Of a stretch of DNA of 64,000 nucleotides, positions 9,444-21,445 are shown piece after piece. The translations under genes were made by a program, and so were the position numbers. Position 1 is the first letter of the stretch, and every line of letters begins with the position of its first letter. The DNA comes from Apiotrichum sp. Y4204 (taxonomy: Eukaryota > Basidiomycota > Tremellomycetes > Trichosporonales > Trichosporonaceae), in NCBI GenBank assembly GCA_025531455.1, contig JAMYHL010000035.1:372001-436000 (forward strand), given 5' to 3'. Under the pieces are notes generated by a model. That model had not been told where the DNA came from, searched no databases, and saw nothing but the letters and a program-made list of their open reading frames with translations.

Positions 9444-12400
9444 CTACCATCCGGCATCGCTCGCTGTGCTCCGATGGCTGCTTGCGCTGCTCATCACGCG
9501 CGGTGTGTCCTCGCCACGCGACAGCGACAGGGGAAGGACGCTCTCGTCCTGGATCGACTTCTTGAGGTATACTTCGTCGCCCTGGATGTCAACAAATGTT
9601 CTGACGCACGTGTGCGTTTCTTCTTCCGCGTTGCGGTTACACAGCACGCGTCCAAAACTCTTACCTCAAGCGGAGTCGTCGAGAAGGTGAGGCCCTTGTC
9701 AAAGTGCTTGGACAGGCACTTCTCCGCCACGGCCCAATCGACGTGCGAAGTGAGCTTCTTGCGTGGCTGGACAGTGAGGGAGTGGCGCTGTGGGTGAGCA
9801 TGCTTCCTGTAGCGACTTGGGACTCACGGCATCGACGTTCGAGTCGAGAACGGCCGGCGAATGCGCGCCCTCGGAGATGGAAAGGCGGATGGAGAAGTCT
9901 TTGTGCTGTTGACCATTCTTGGTCGACAGCTTCTCCCACAGCTCGATCGTGACATGCGAGCAGTAGTCGAGCTCGGGAATTCGGACATTGCTGAACGGCA
10001 GACCGGAAGCGAGAAGGAGGTGCACAAACGTGGTGATGTGCGACTCCTTCGTGAAGTAGAAGCACGCCAAACTCTTGCCGGTCGTCTTGGCCTCGTTGAG
10101 GTCGTGCCATACTTTCCTCAACAAGGGCAGCGAGGTAAGCACGCCAATCTCCTCTTTCGTCTCTGCGTCGTAACCGTACTCCTGAGGCGCAACAAGGTCG
10201 AACAGGGCCTTTGCACGAGCATACAGCTCATGCAGTCGGCGGTCCTGGTGTTCTGCACCAGCACGCGACGCAAGGCCCTTGCCGGCCGGGTCGAAAACGG
10301 CAAAGAGGAAGTTACGGTTGTGCAAAGAGTCGTATTTGATCTGCAATCAGCGACGCACACTTCCCCCAACTCACGCTGTCATACAGCTCAGACACACGGG
10401 ACGGGTCAAACTTCTCCTGCTTGACGCCGACCCAGTCCTCGAAAATCTTCTCCCATCGCTCGCGGAACAGCCACGGCGAGTCGCCCGAGCACCAGCGCTG
10501 CTGCGGGATGCGCTCCACGTTACCGTTCTCGTAGTTGGCGCGCATTATCGCCCGCAACTCGGTGAGCTGCGCAATCACCTCCTTGACCACCTCGACAGGC
10601 TCCTTGAAGCTCTTCGGCCAGGCGAGGTCGGCGCGGCGCTCGGTCTCGCCCGTACGCAGAAGACTCTTGAGTTTCTTCTTCGCTTCAGTCATCATCTCCT
10701 TGCCTGCATTGTTGTCGTCGAGGAGATCACGGCGCTGGATCAGGTGCGAGATGACAGGGGCAGAAGGTTCGACGGGGGTGCCGCTCGTGCGTGCCGCCTG
10801 AGGAGTAGACGACTGCGACTGCGAGCCTTCGTAGCCAAGAAGCGCATGAGCAAAGATTTGCGCGGTGTTCTACGCATCAGCACATGTCACGGCACACAAA
10901 CGTACGATAACACGACGCTCGGAGGAAGTGTAGATCTTGACGTTGTTGAGGACATCCTTATCTGATTGGTTAGTAACCGGTGGCGTTACAAGCCCTACTC
11001 ATGATCATGATATCCTGTTCATGTCAGCAAAATAAAATAAAAACGCCTCAATGCAGATCTCAGGTTACACACCTTTTTGAATGCGTCACCAAGATCACGG
11101 GATTGGTAACGCGCCGAATGCGTGCTCTCGCCACCCCATTTGACGACAAGCTGCATCTTCTCGAGGCCCTCGGGTATTCCCCAGACGTCGGTGCCCACGA
11201 CGGCGCGCATCTCGGGGGTTTGGGGGACCGGGGTGCCAGCTGCCTGAGGGGCGGGCGATGCCGGCTTGCCGTGCAGCCACTCGTCCACCCGCCTGCGGCG
11301 CTCAGTCTCAGTAAGTTCGCCCTCGTCGTCCGATCCATTTTCCTGCCCCTCCTTCTTCTCCGCCTTGTCCTTCTTGTCCTTGTCCTTCTTGTCCTTGTTC
11401 TTCTTCGTGAAACTTGGCTTGAGCTGCGCCTTGGTTCCCGGGAGCGCCATCTTCTTCGTAAGCACCTCACGGAGCTGCTCAAGCTTGGTGATCATCTCCG
11501 GCGTGACACCGGGCGTCCTCTCCGCCTCCTCGGATGCCATGAGGATCAGGTTGAGTTGACGGGGGTCACGGAGGATAATCTCCTCACGGTGTCCACGAAG
11601 CAGAGCAATGAAAGGTTTGGCCCATAGCTCGCCCGCGGGGAAGGAAAACTGCATGGGTCAGTTTCTTCCTAACGTGCACACCCACCTTGAGCTTCATCTT
11701 CGGCGTACGGTCGGCGTGGCGTAGCACAGTGACGGTAGCACGAAGAGTACTGGTCGACGTGCTCTCGGGCGGAGGCATGGTGGTGCAACGGTTGCTGGAC
11801 TTGGGAACGCTTGCGATCTTGCGCTCGCGTGCAATCTGGCAGACATCGGAGAGAATCTCCGCGGCACGGTCATAGTAAGACTGGTTGCCCTTGACGAAGC
11901 TCCAGCCATTGACGTCGATAACCATGGTACGCGACCCGGTCTCACAGCGGAGAAGGTCAAAGCCGCAGACGCGCTGGCCAAACGCCTCGACAATGTCGCG
12001 AGCGTATTCTTCCTCCTTGGGGGTAAGCTTGGTTATGAAGCGTGTCTCCTTTCCGTCCGCATTGCGCTGCACCAGACCGTCGACGACCGGCGACTTGCGG
12101 GTCTCGGCGTGGGAGAACTTGGGACCGACGGTGTACACCTTGACGTCCTCGGCTGTCGTCAGCTACGACAGCGCTGCTAGCTCACCATTGTCAACGTTGA
12201 TGAACTCCTCGTAGATGAACGATCCCACGGTACGAGGGTGGTAGAGTCCCGGGTCGTACTCGCTCGACTTGTTTCCGACCTTGCGGAAAAGGCGACGCCC
12301 ACCACCACCACGGTAGTAGATGTACACGTTGTGGTCCTCGCCATCGACAGGCTTCTCCACAAACGGCTTCTCTATCACCACACCGTTCACGATAATGGCG

Positions 12401-13353
12401 TCACCGTCAGCACGGAGTATGACGTCGCGTGAGCGTGGCACTTCGGGCTTGACGCGCTTGTCCTTCCAGCGAGGAGGGACGACGAGGGGCTCCCACGAGT
12501 CCTCGTCCTTGGCCTTGTGTCCGGGAAGAACGAGGCCCAGATCGCGGCGTACTCGCTGGCGGAGAGAACGAGGCACCCTTGGTCCGCCATCACGGTTCAC
12601 CTCTGCGCGATTGGGCGTCGCGACGCCAATGTGGTCGAGAATAGCCAACACAAGTCGCCGATCCCACAGCAGACTCTGCATCGCCAGCGAGTTAATGGAG
12701 ATCGGCGGCTGCCGCGTGGGAATCTGGGTGTATGCAAGTGCCTTCGGGAGGGGGAAGTCGGTCGAGAAGAAGGAGATAAGCACATCGCACTTGGGCCAGT
12801 GCTCGATGCCTGTTTGTCAGTTGGTGCTCGATAGATCGTGCGGGTGGGGGAGATCGCGATTCTGCAGGGTCCAGAGTGCTTGGCAGAATGTGTGCAAGTA
12901 CAGTGCAGCAGTGTATGGAGAGACGCTCGGCGTCATGTCGACGCCCCTCAGCCATCGACTATCGTTGATCGTCCCAGTCGCGGCCAGAGCGGCAGAGCAA
13001 CAATAGATCCGCGACGGCAACAGCGGGATTTCGAGAAAAAAAAAATTGGAGCACGAAAAGCACTCACTCTCCTCGAGGATAACGACGTCTCCAAAGATCT
13101 TGACCTCGACGCCGCCATTTTCCATGTCCACCAGACGGGTGAGGATCTCGCGCATGGCCTTGGAGCGCGCCTTGACGTCCATGGCGCACACGCCGAGGGT
13201 GACGACGGGCAGCTTTGGCGGCGGGCGGCGGAGCGCCATGTAGCTATTCTTTGTGGGACTTGCCGGGACAGAGGGGTTGTTCGACGACGCGTTCGAGTTG
13301 GACGCCGTGCCTGCACTCCCGTTTACACGGGCTGGGGAGCAGGGGAGCGACAT
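9444..13353 (-). CDS. VIP1: VIP1/Asp1 diphosphoinositol pentakisphosphate kinase with histidine-acid-phosphatase domain
   Basis: Bifunctional inositol pyrophosphate enzyme (PPIP5K): an N-terminal ATP-grasp kinase makes 1-PP-InsP, and a C-terminal phosphatase-like domain removes it. Ten exons, 13353-13068, 12809-12186, 12152-11686, 11648-11073, 11014-10999, 10961-10906, 10869-10375, 10340-9828, 9787-9665 and 9581-9444, give 1097 residues, close to yeast Vip1 (1146). Kinase marks are [19 protein letters not shown], then [16 protein letters not shown], then SFIYEEF, and then [13 protein letters not shown] near residue 400. The phosphatase domain starts with RHADRTPK at residues 448-455 and includes IYTSSERRV and [16 protein letters not shown]. 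One exon is only 16 nt. A Ser/Asn-rich stretch covers the first 35 residues. The gene diverges from the ataxin-10 gene across 494 bp. Products are known to affect phosphate sensing and, in fission yeast, microtubules and growth form. Confidence 0.95.
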
Positions 13354-13847
13354 TGTGGGCGGAGGGGACTATTCACAGAGAGTGAAGAGAATAAGAGACG
13401 GGAGAGATGGAAAGATGGAGAGACGGAGATGCTCTCTCTGTGAGAGATCTCGGTGGGTGCTGGTTGCCGGGGAGAAAGCACGTTTCTGATAAGAGCAACA
13501 GGGGATGAATGGAGAGGGGAGAGAGAGCCAAGGCACAATAGGAGAAGAGGGGGCAAGACACTTTTCGCATTTGATTGTTCTAATCTAACCTACCCGGATA
13601 CCCTCATTCAAAGCAAATGCGATTAAGGCGCATTAAGGCCCCTGGGGTCCCCAGATTTCCTATTTTTATTTGTCTTCCCTCCACCCATAGCAACTTCCGG
13701 CCGAAACGCCACAACGCGAACTGTGCGCGCGCAATGTTCACATCCCACAAACGTTGACCTGGTCTGTTCCCATCACGATCTCCCCCCTCCCTTTTCCTTT
13801 CATTCTTTCTCTCCATCGCTCACATTCTCTACACACACACACACACC
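13354..13847. promoter_or_regulatory. Divergent promoter region of VIP1 and the ataxin-10 gene
   Basis: The 494 bp between the two start codons hold both promoters. The VIP1 side has a long purine-rich stretch on the + strand (GAGAGA-type), so a C/T-rich leader in the VIP1 direction. The ataxin-10 side ends in a C/T-rich tract and a CA dinucleotide run directly before the ATG at 13848. No specific factor site was recognised. Confidence 0.45.
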
Positions 13848-15818
13848 ATGAACATCGACACACTCAGGCACGTCCTCGCTGATCCAAAGCGGACAGCATC
13901 ATCAGAGGCAGCAAGCAACACTGCAGCCGCAGAACTCGAGCGGGCAGCAGCGTACATTGCTAGCAACATGGCAGACAGGTGGGTTGGGTTCGGACAGCTT
14001 GCGGTTCCACTGTCCATGAAAAGGGGGTGGTGGCCAGTTGCCGCAACCCGCGCACAGACACTAAGGCCGCTGAGGAGCAGACGCCTCACCGTCACACTGG
14101 CTGCTGCATCTCTGGGCCAGGCCCTATTCTGCAATGCGTCACACGACCAACGACACACCCGCTTCTACGAGATGACTGAGACGAAATTAGTTGCATCTTA
14201 TCTGACGCTTCAGGGACGATATTCTCCATGCCTTCTCGGAACACAGTGTCGATACGCTCTGGGTCCGCCTCGGCGTCCTCTGGCCGGTCCTCGCGGCCTC
14301 GCTCGATCCCTCGCCGAGTGCAAATACCGAGATGGCTACATCAGAGCATGCACGGATTGCACTGGCTCTCGGAGCGGCGAAATTGGAACGGAATCTCGTG
14401 GCCGGTGTGCACCATCTGCAGGCTGCTGCTCTGTGAGTAGGCGACGCCACAACCTTTGTGAGGAAGACTAACATTTCAGCCCCCACGAAGCAGATATCCG
14501 TCGCCTGATCTTCAACGTCACGACATTTACACGCATTGAGGACGCGACTTGTAAATTTATGCTTTGGGTATCACTGACGCGCCAGTCTTCCCTCTACAGG
14601 CAGTCCTCTCTCAGCTACTCTGCAACCTCGTCTCGCCCGTGGGTGAGGCCGGACAGAAGGCCGCTGACAAGCATTTGAAACTGTTTCTCTCGGGAAACCG
14701 CGAGGATGATGTGATTCTGTACGTGCAGCCGTCCTGTATTTTCTCAGCTGACGGATAGGCGTCTCCTCGATTCGCGTGAACAGAGGGTGAACATTGCAAC
14801 TCTGCACTTGGTGAACAACCTCACGTCCAACTCTGACCGCCTGTGAGTTAGTCCTTTGATCTGGCGACTCACTTGCAGACTGTATCTCTTGAAGCCGGAG
14901 GGCATCAAGTGGCTCGCGCAGATTCTCGGGCGGATGGACGACTGGCTGGAGGAAGAGGACGGCCGTTTCGACATGGCAACCAGGATCATGAACGGTGTGC
15001 TTGCTGCTGGGGCGCAGTCTGAACTGTTCGCGGGCCTCTCAGATCCCGAGGAGGCCATCATGCCGTCGCAGGTCACACTGCTGAAGCTCCTCGACGCACA
15101 TCTCGTTCGAGCCGACAGGCCCAACCCGGACCCATCGCCGAATGCCTTCCTCCTTCCTACATGGTACAAGCTCGCCGAGTATGCCACTGCGTCAATGAAC
15201 TCTGGTAAGGATGACGGACGCTTGGGATCGGTTCTTGTGGGATTGATCCTCGCAACCGAGGGTCTGTCGTCTATCGTCGTCGCGGCACAAGCACGCATCG
15301 ACGGCGCAAAACGCGGAACACCGCTGGTCTCGGGCGGCGACGAGGTGATGGTGGCAGAGATGAAAGCCAAGGATACGTGTATCATTCCCAAGCTCGTCGC
15401 TGTGCTGGGCGCGACAAACTCGTTCCTCCCCCGCATCAAGCCGACCAAGGACGCACCCGAGGCGCCGCTCCCGTTCGCGAATATCAAGCGCGACCTGGTG
15501 CGTCTCCTCGCGGCTCTGGCGTACGAGGACCCGGCAATGGGCGACGCTGTGCGCGAGGCAGGCGGCGTCGAGCTCGTCCTCAGCATGTGCGAGACGGACG
15601 ACCGTAACCCCTACCTCCGCGAATACGCGCTCCTGTGCGTGCGCAACCTCATGACGAACAATCCGGCCAACCAGGCGATCATTGCGCAACTTGACCCGGT
15701 CGGGATCGTCGGTGACAATGGGGAGCTGCTCCCGCTGCCGGAGAGGATGAAGAAGAAGAAGGCGCCAGCGGGGAAGGACTCGACAGCGACAGGGCCCAAC
15801 GTGTCTGAGGTGGACTAA
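13848..15818 (+). CDS. Ataxin-10 homologue (Ctr86 family)
   Basis: Armadillo-like helical protein of the ataxin-10/Ctr86 family, linked in yeasts and animals to cytokinesis; molecular role poorly defined. Six exons, 13848-13978, 14214-14432, 14480-14550, 14586-14718, 14759-14842 and 14879-15818, give 525 residues, in the family range. Helical repeats include ALALGAAKLERNLVAGVHHL and DSREQRVNIATLHLVNNLT. The diagnostic C-terminal ataxin-10 domain reads FANIKRDLVRLLAALAYED, then GGVELVLSMCETDDRNPYLR, then EYALLCVRNLMTNNPANQAI near residues 410-490. A Lys-rich and Ser/Thr-rich tail closes the protein. The junction before FFPLQAVLS was chosen because only that acceptor keeps the frame; a nearby CTACAG acceptor does not. 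The gene converges with the esterase gene, 250 bp away. Confidence 0.88.
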
Positions 15819-16068
15819 TAGTACCGGCTCGTTAATAATCTTTCATGCATAGGCATAATCATGCCATCTGTGCTGTAGAGTCATGGGTATTCAACTTGTT
15901 CAACAATGGGAATGAATGCTGCTTATACAGGAATAATCGCCTGCCAGACGTGCCGAGCACACTGGAATACCCTCTCACGACGCCAACGCATCTTTGGCTC
16001 TCTAAATGTCCAATGAATCTATCCCAAGGAAAGGTGTCTCTCGCTTCTCGTCTACCCTCTCTTCTCGT

Positions 16069-17912
16069 CTATCCGCGCACAACCTTGCGCAAGTCGTAGA
16101 GGGCCATGTCGGCCCAGAGGTATCCGCCGGGGAGGAGGCGGGGGTGGAGGCTAAGACGCATTAGTACACATAGCACACATTGTCTCTTCGAGGTCCCACA
16201 CTCTTGCACTCTTGCGTATCCATTTTCTTCTGGTCACTCACTCATCAATCTGGAAACTCTCGAATCCCCTCATCGCCAATCCCCAGCGGTTTAATTTAAC
16301 GTTGGCAAGCGTTTTCCTGTCCGCGCGGCTCATCTCGGTCGAGGGCGAGACTGTGAACGCCGACATTGCCGCCTCGTGCATCTCTTGCAAACGAATGAGT
16401 TTGATGTCTGGCCGGGTCTTTGGCTTGGCACCCTCCCTAAAGAACCAGCCCTGGGTGGACACGATCGCTGCGTGATGAGCATATGCTGTGGAAGGAAGGT
16501 GATGCTCGTGACACTCACGGTAATGCGTCGATGCCCAGTAGATGGTCGAGCGCGGGAAGGCGTGCGCGACCTCGAGCGTCACATTGCGCACGCGGTCGCG
16601 GTAGCTCGTCAGCCTCTCTCTGTAGGGTTAGCATGGCTTACATGACCATCCGAGGGAACGGCGGCAGGCGGTGACGAGCGTCCATCCATCACTCACAGAC
16701 TTAGCGGGGTGTCGACTTTGAGATCTTTTTGAATGTCCGCATGCGAGTAGCGCACAAGGTCCCACATGCCGCTGTTGATATAGATGAGCTCGGGGGAGGA
16801 CGTGTCGCGCGCCGTCGTCGCGCGGATGCGCTTCATGTACTCGACGGCAAGCATGTTCAGTCGCTCCTCAAACGTGTAAGGCGGGATATAAGTACCCTGG
16901 GGTGAGCTCCTAACCTCCGGGCCGTTCGTACCTTGAACGCCCAGTAGTCCTCCTGGTCGAGGCCGTACATGTGGACATGGACGAGTAGGAAGTCAAGGCC
17001 CGGCACATAGCAGTAATGCCCGGTGTGGCTGTACGGGTTGCCTTTCTCGGCACGGTTCCACCCCATCGGGTCGAGCGGCGGATCCGGCGGCGAGTACGGC
17101 TCGTGCTCCTTGGGGTTGGTGCGGAAGTCCTTATCGATCTGCGGCGGGCCCCAGGGGTGCTTCGGGTTGAGCTCGATGAACGGCTCGCCGGCCATCTACG
17201 CGTAAGGACAGCACGACAACGACCACTCCACTCACCTCGCAAAAGTATGTCGTCGTGTAGCGGGTGATACTGTCTCCGAAGAAGAGCATCGTACGGTTTC
17301 GTGCCCACTCGACGTCCTCCCATGGCTTGCCGTCCGGGCCGAGGGGCTCCTTGACCCAGTCGGTCTTAATCTTGGGCTCTACTGTCGGTTTGCTCTCTGC
17401 CCACGACGCGCGCATGAAGGAGGCCGCCAGCGCCGGCGCAGGGCTCCGGCACTCATCCTTCGGTCCAGCGTCCGTCGACGCAAACGGCGTCCACCGGTTA
17501 TTATGGATGTGATGGATGTCTAGGTTTAGGAAACCCGGCTGATCGTACGGGCTGCAAGAGCTGCCAAACACCTTCCGAAGGACGGTGGCACTGGCGTCAG
17601 CTTACAGTCGCCACAGAAGCGAGGCGGCAGGGATGATGTCCATTTTGGGCGCGTCTCTTGAGAAAGATCGTTCTTGGCGACTGGAACTTTTTTTTTTCTC
17701 TGGCTGCCACTCGCGCCGTTCCTACCACTCCCGCCGGTGGGAACACCACTCCACCACACTCACCGGTGAGCACTGCCAGAGCTGGAGCTGGACCAGATTA
17801 GGAGGAGCGAGATGACCGCGACGGCCGCAATGCCCGCGACGACGGCCCGGCGCGGCCGCTGGGACTGATACCGCGCAAACAGGGGGGTGTACGGTGGGCT
17901 GATGGCCGTCAT
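16069..17912 (-). CDS. Membrane-anchored SGNH/GDSL-type PC-esterase
   Basis: Predicted type II membrane protein with a lumenal or extracellular SGNH (GDSL) esterase fold, resembling the PC-esterase and Cas1p/PMR5 N-terminal group that act as polysaccharide O-acetyl transferases or esterases. Seven exons, 17912-17764, 17590-17236, 17195-16932, 16896-16697, 16619-16519, 16467-16242 and 16150-16069, give 458 residues. A single span, AVVAGIAAVAVISLLLIW, lies at residues 24-41 after a basic cytosolic end. Catalytic marks are RTMLFFGDSITRYTTTYFCE (Ser of GDS), then LIYINSGMWDLVRYSHAD, and near the C-terminus DEDLHPRLLPGGYLWADM, whose DLH fits the Asp-x-His pair. Conserved Cys residues follow the span, as in secreted members. 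The substrate cannot be told from sequence; a cell-wall or capsule sugar is plausible. Intron 1, 173 nt, carries a run of T. Confidence 0.78.
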
Positions 17913-20088
17913 CGTGGCAGCCGTTGTTGATTATCGCGATATCGTGGTGGTCCTCGCCCGCGATAAAGAAGGACGGTTTGGAGACAAATTAGAGGAGAGA
18001 GTGATGTTGACCACTGTAGTCGAGAAAGTCGGAAACCCCCTCGTCGCGGGCAGGCAGACGGGGTGTCGAGATTTGAGATTGCAAGTGCCGAGCAGTCGTG
18101 ACTGCTGGTGTGTACAGTACGCATGTACTGTATCCTGTATACTACTGTGTGTACTTGGCAGATGACTGCGAACCCTCTCACCCGCCGTTGATCCCAATTG
18201 ATTGATACCCGGCCGGGTCTGTCCCTCCTTTGATCCTTTGGCCGCCTTCTCTCTTGTGCCTAGCTCCGCTCTCGCTCTCTCGCCTCGCCTCTTGCACCTC
18301 GCGGTGGACAGCACTGCGCACTACTAGCCCTACTATTGAATCTGTGATCTGCGACCTTTCCCCTCGCAACCATGCTTCTTGAATCTTGGACCCCTTTGGA
18401 CTCCTCCTTTGGCCTCCTGTGTGGATCTCTCTATCTGGCCTTAAGGGGACTGATGCGCTGATGCTCGCCACCCCGAGTGTCATCCGCAGCAACACAACCG
18501 CAGTCGTTTCCCGCCCCTGATACTGGGGGGTGCCGACGGCACCCTCTGCTCTGCAGCAGCATCTCTGCATGTCGCGCATATGCATCTGCGATCTGCGTGT
18601 CCTGCCGTGCCTGGGAAATCTGGAGAGCTGGAGATGTACTGTACATGTCCCTAATCATGCTGGAGGGCTGGAGGCGTGGAGGCCTTGCGGATTTTAGCCT
18701 TGCGGGCCCTACGCGCCCTACGGCTTGAGGAAACTCGGTCAGGACGGAGGTCGGTACGGGCAGTATGCACCCCTTGCAATTCTGTCCTCCGTTCATCACC
18801 TCAAGCATCAGCATGCAGCTGCAGAGCAGCAGCTCAGCAGATCAGCAGTCCACAGTCACAGAAAGAGTACGGTACGCGGTATCCCATGTCCCTGCGGGCC
18901 GTGCTCCCTGAACCCCGGTGGTATTTCCTATAACCATAAACATGCGGGATGTCTGTCCACGGGTGGTGATGCCGCGATGCCGATTTCCCGGCCTTTTTGA
19001 ATCTGATTCCTGACTCTCTCCGGCTGGATCCGCTCAGAATCACATTGTTTTCTCCCGTCATAATGTCCTCGGTTTTTATGCATGTGTCCTCCCGATATGG
19101 GCCTGACTGCGTGGGAGGGGAGCATGTGGGGAGATGCATGGAACAAAGGGCTGGGGGGGAAAAGGAGCGTTGCGGCTACCGCGTTGCTGCTCTGTCCCGA
19201 GACGTCAGGTTAGTCCTTTAATATGTTACTTGATATGTCCTGCCACCTCGCTCCCCCCCCCCCTCCCCCTTCTCCATGCACATCATGCAGGCCATTCATA
19301 CTCTCCATCCTCTGCGCTCAGACTCGGCGCCGGAAACCATACTGCCGCTGCGAGTATGCACAGAGTGTACTGGAGTCACTGCTTGCCGTCAGCGGGCACA
19401 GCGAGCTCTGCTGTTATACCTGCACTTTGTAAAATTAGGGGAACGACGGCCAGGGGACGGTAAGGGCCCTGAATCTCTATCTAAGATGGCGTTTCGTGTG
19501 TCGGCAGATGTGCTCTGGCGCCCTGAAGCTTAGAGCTAAATTGCGAATGCGAGCAGAGCTCGTATGAGATGATATGAGAGGTGAACACTCATCCGGGCGT
19601 TGGCCGATTTCCATCTTTTGTTACTGACTAAAATAGGTGTTCCAGACCCCATTCATACCCATTCACCTTTCAGCATTCCTCGTGGCGTATCTCTACAGCT
19701 TACCCAACTCTCCTTGTTCTCGAATTGTACCTGCCTAAATAATGAATAGAGGCGTTGCAACTGCAATTCTGTGCGACACTAGAAATGGAAGCTAGTGTAT
19801 ATTTGCCGCGGGTAAGACAAGTCGGGCGTCGCAAAAGGACCACAGTCCACAAGCGCGTATGCCCAGACCAATGGAACCTAGAGATCTGGAGAGCTAGAGG
19901 GCTCGCGAGCTGGAGGGACAAAACCCGCCAGGCGCCAGTCGCCAGTCGCCAGGGTCGCACCGTTCTCGGCGGGCCTTAATATAGCGACTGGGGACCATTA
20001 GGGCCTAGATCGATAAAGGCAACTGGGCGGATAATTCACTTTGGCAGCCATGTCGTTGGAGCTAGTGAGACAGTCCGGAAAGGGGGGT

Positions 20089-20106
20089 CACTGGCCAGTG
20101 GCCACT
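20089..20106. repeat. Two overlapping 12-bp perfect palindromes
   Basis: CACTGGCCAGTG (20089-20100) and CAGTGGCCACTG (20095-20106) are each their own reverse complement and share six bases. The motif could form alternative hairpins or bind a dimeric factor twice, but no family is recognised. Confidence 0.8.
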
Positions 20107-20145
20107 GGCCACTCAAGAATACACCGCACGGACATGGGGTGAACG

Positions 20146-20173
20146 CTGTACTGTACTGTACTGTACTGTACTG
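20146..20173. repeat. CTGTA pentanucleotide microsatellite, five units
   Basis: Five perfect CTGTA units plus a partial sixth are seen directly in the sequence. The array contains overlapping copies of the same GTACTGTAC string that recurs singly in other gene-free parts of the window. Confidence 0.9.
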
Positions 20174-21445
20174 GGCATTGTAACCCATGGGGGTCAGGAA
20201 AGCAGGGTGTGTCTGATCATCCGCAGTAAGGTGTATCGATCGCGTCGCGTCCACTGCTGCGCAGCACGCGAAACACGCGCTCAAACTACACGTGAGTTGC
20301 ATGTGATTTTGGGTATCAGTACATGCGTACATGTATACATGGCAGATTGCAGAGTACGAGTGCACAGGAACAGCTTACGCCGCTGCCATTCATGGATCTC
20401 TTTCGCGGCTGGGAGACGTTAGAGTGGCAGGTGGGCGACCCTTACAGCCTCCAAGCCTTACGTACCTTCATTCCTCGACGTCCTCGACGCGCAGCCTCAA
20501 AACCCTCACAATTGTCCAATTGTTCAAATGTGCTACCCAGTCAGGCAACTAGGCAGGCATCCAACGACCCAAGGCCACTGTCCATGCTGTTCAGCTTCAT
20601 CTGTTCCTCAAAGGCAAGTCACTGCCCCATCCTATCCGAACGAATCCGACAAGCGCGACAAGCGCGACAAGCTCAAATAGCTTATCATCCGACTCGCTCC
20701 CCCGCCGGGCCGCCGTGGCGCTGGCACTGGTTTTGGTCCGACTCCGGACTCCGGACTCCGACTCCCGTCTCTAGACTGCACCTCGACATCCTGTCACCTT
20801 GATGGATACAAACATAGCTTGTCTAATAGTGTCAGTTCTCCAGACTGGAAACTGTGGCCGACACATCTACATCTACATCGATCGCTGACGATTGTCGATC
20901 GTCGATCTCCAGTTGATCATGCCAGTCCATGATCCGTAGCCTCTACAACATCAAGTTGACGGAGTAGACAACGGCAACAGTGTCCTAGTGTGAGCTACGG
21001 CTGTTCCACTGTCCAGTGTCGCCCCTTGTCGACGCGAGCATCCTCTGCCTGGTTTTACTCTCCTCCCTCCAAAGAAGAGGGGAGGATTCTCGTGCCGCTT
21101 CGAGGCACGCTGTCTATCAATCGATGCACGGTACCGGCTATTGACGGAGTTCGCGTCAGAGCGGGCGGCAGACGCTTCCGGCTCGACACCTCTTGGTTGT
21201 GGTATGCCCGCCGATTTCAGCCAAGAACGCTGTTACTGCCTCCATTGTGGATTTGAACACCAAAGACTTTTAGGACCCAGTACAGTATGGAATGCGGCAC
21301 ACTTCCTGCTTCGGTACAAGATTATGTGAATGCATGTGACGATACCATGAGTGCTAATCCTGAATGCGCACTGTCCCGCTCTACTCTATCCCTATCCTCC
21401 GCCGGGACTGACCTTCTTTCCTTCCTGTTCCACTCGCGCACCTCT

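Larger units (their letters stand above)
17913..21445. other. Gene-free interval of 3.5 kb with many short direct repeats
   Basis: No frame here resembles a known protein, and none has a good start with intron support. The first few hundred bases belong to the esterase promoter. The remainder is full of small tandem duplications: 7-bp CGCCAGT units near 19931-19953, 9-bp GACAAGCGC units near 20648-20672, CCGGACT-type units near 20737-20765, overlapping palindromes at 20089-20106 and a CTGTA pentanucleotide array at 20146-20173. Copies of a GTACTGTAC-like motif occur near 18111-18154, 18635-18647 and 21279-21288. It lies between the esterase promoter and the UBR1 3' end. Confidence 0.5.

Noticed and set aside
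14590..14600. Alternative acceptor CTCTACAG in the ataxin-10 gene
   Set aside because: It breaks the frame with the preceding exon, while the GCGCCAG acceptor at 14585 keeps it.
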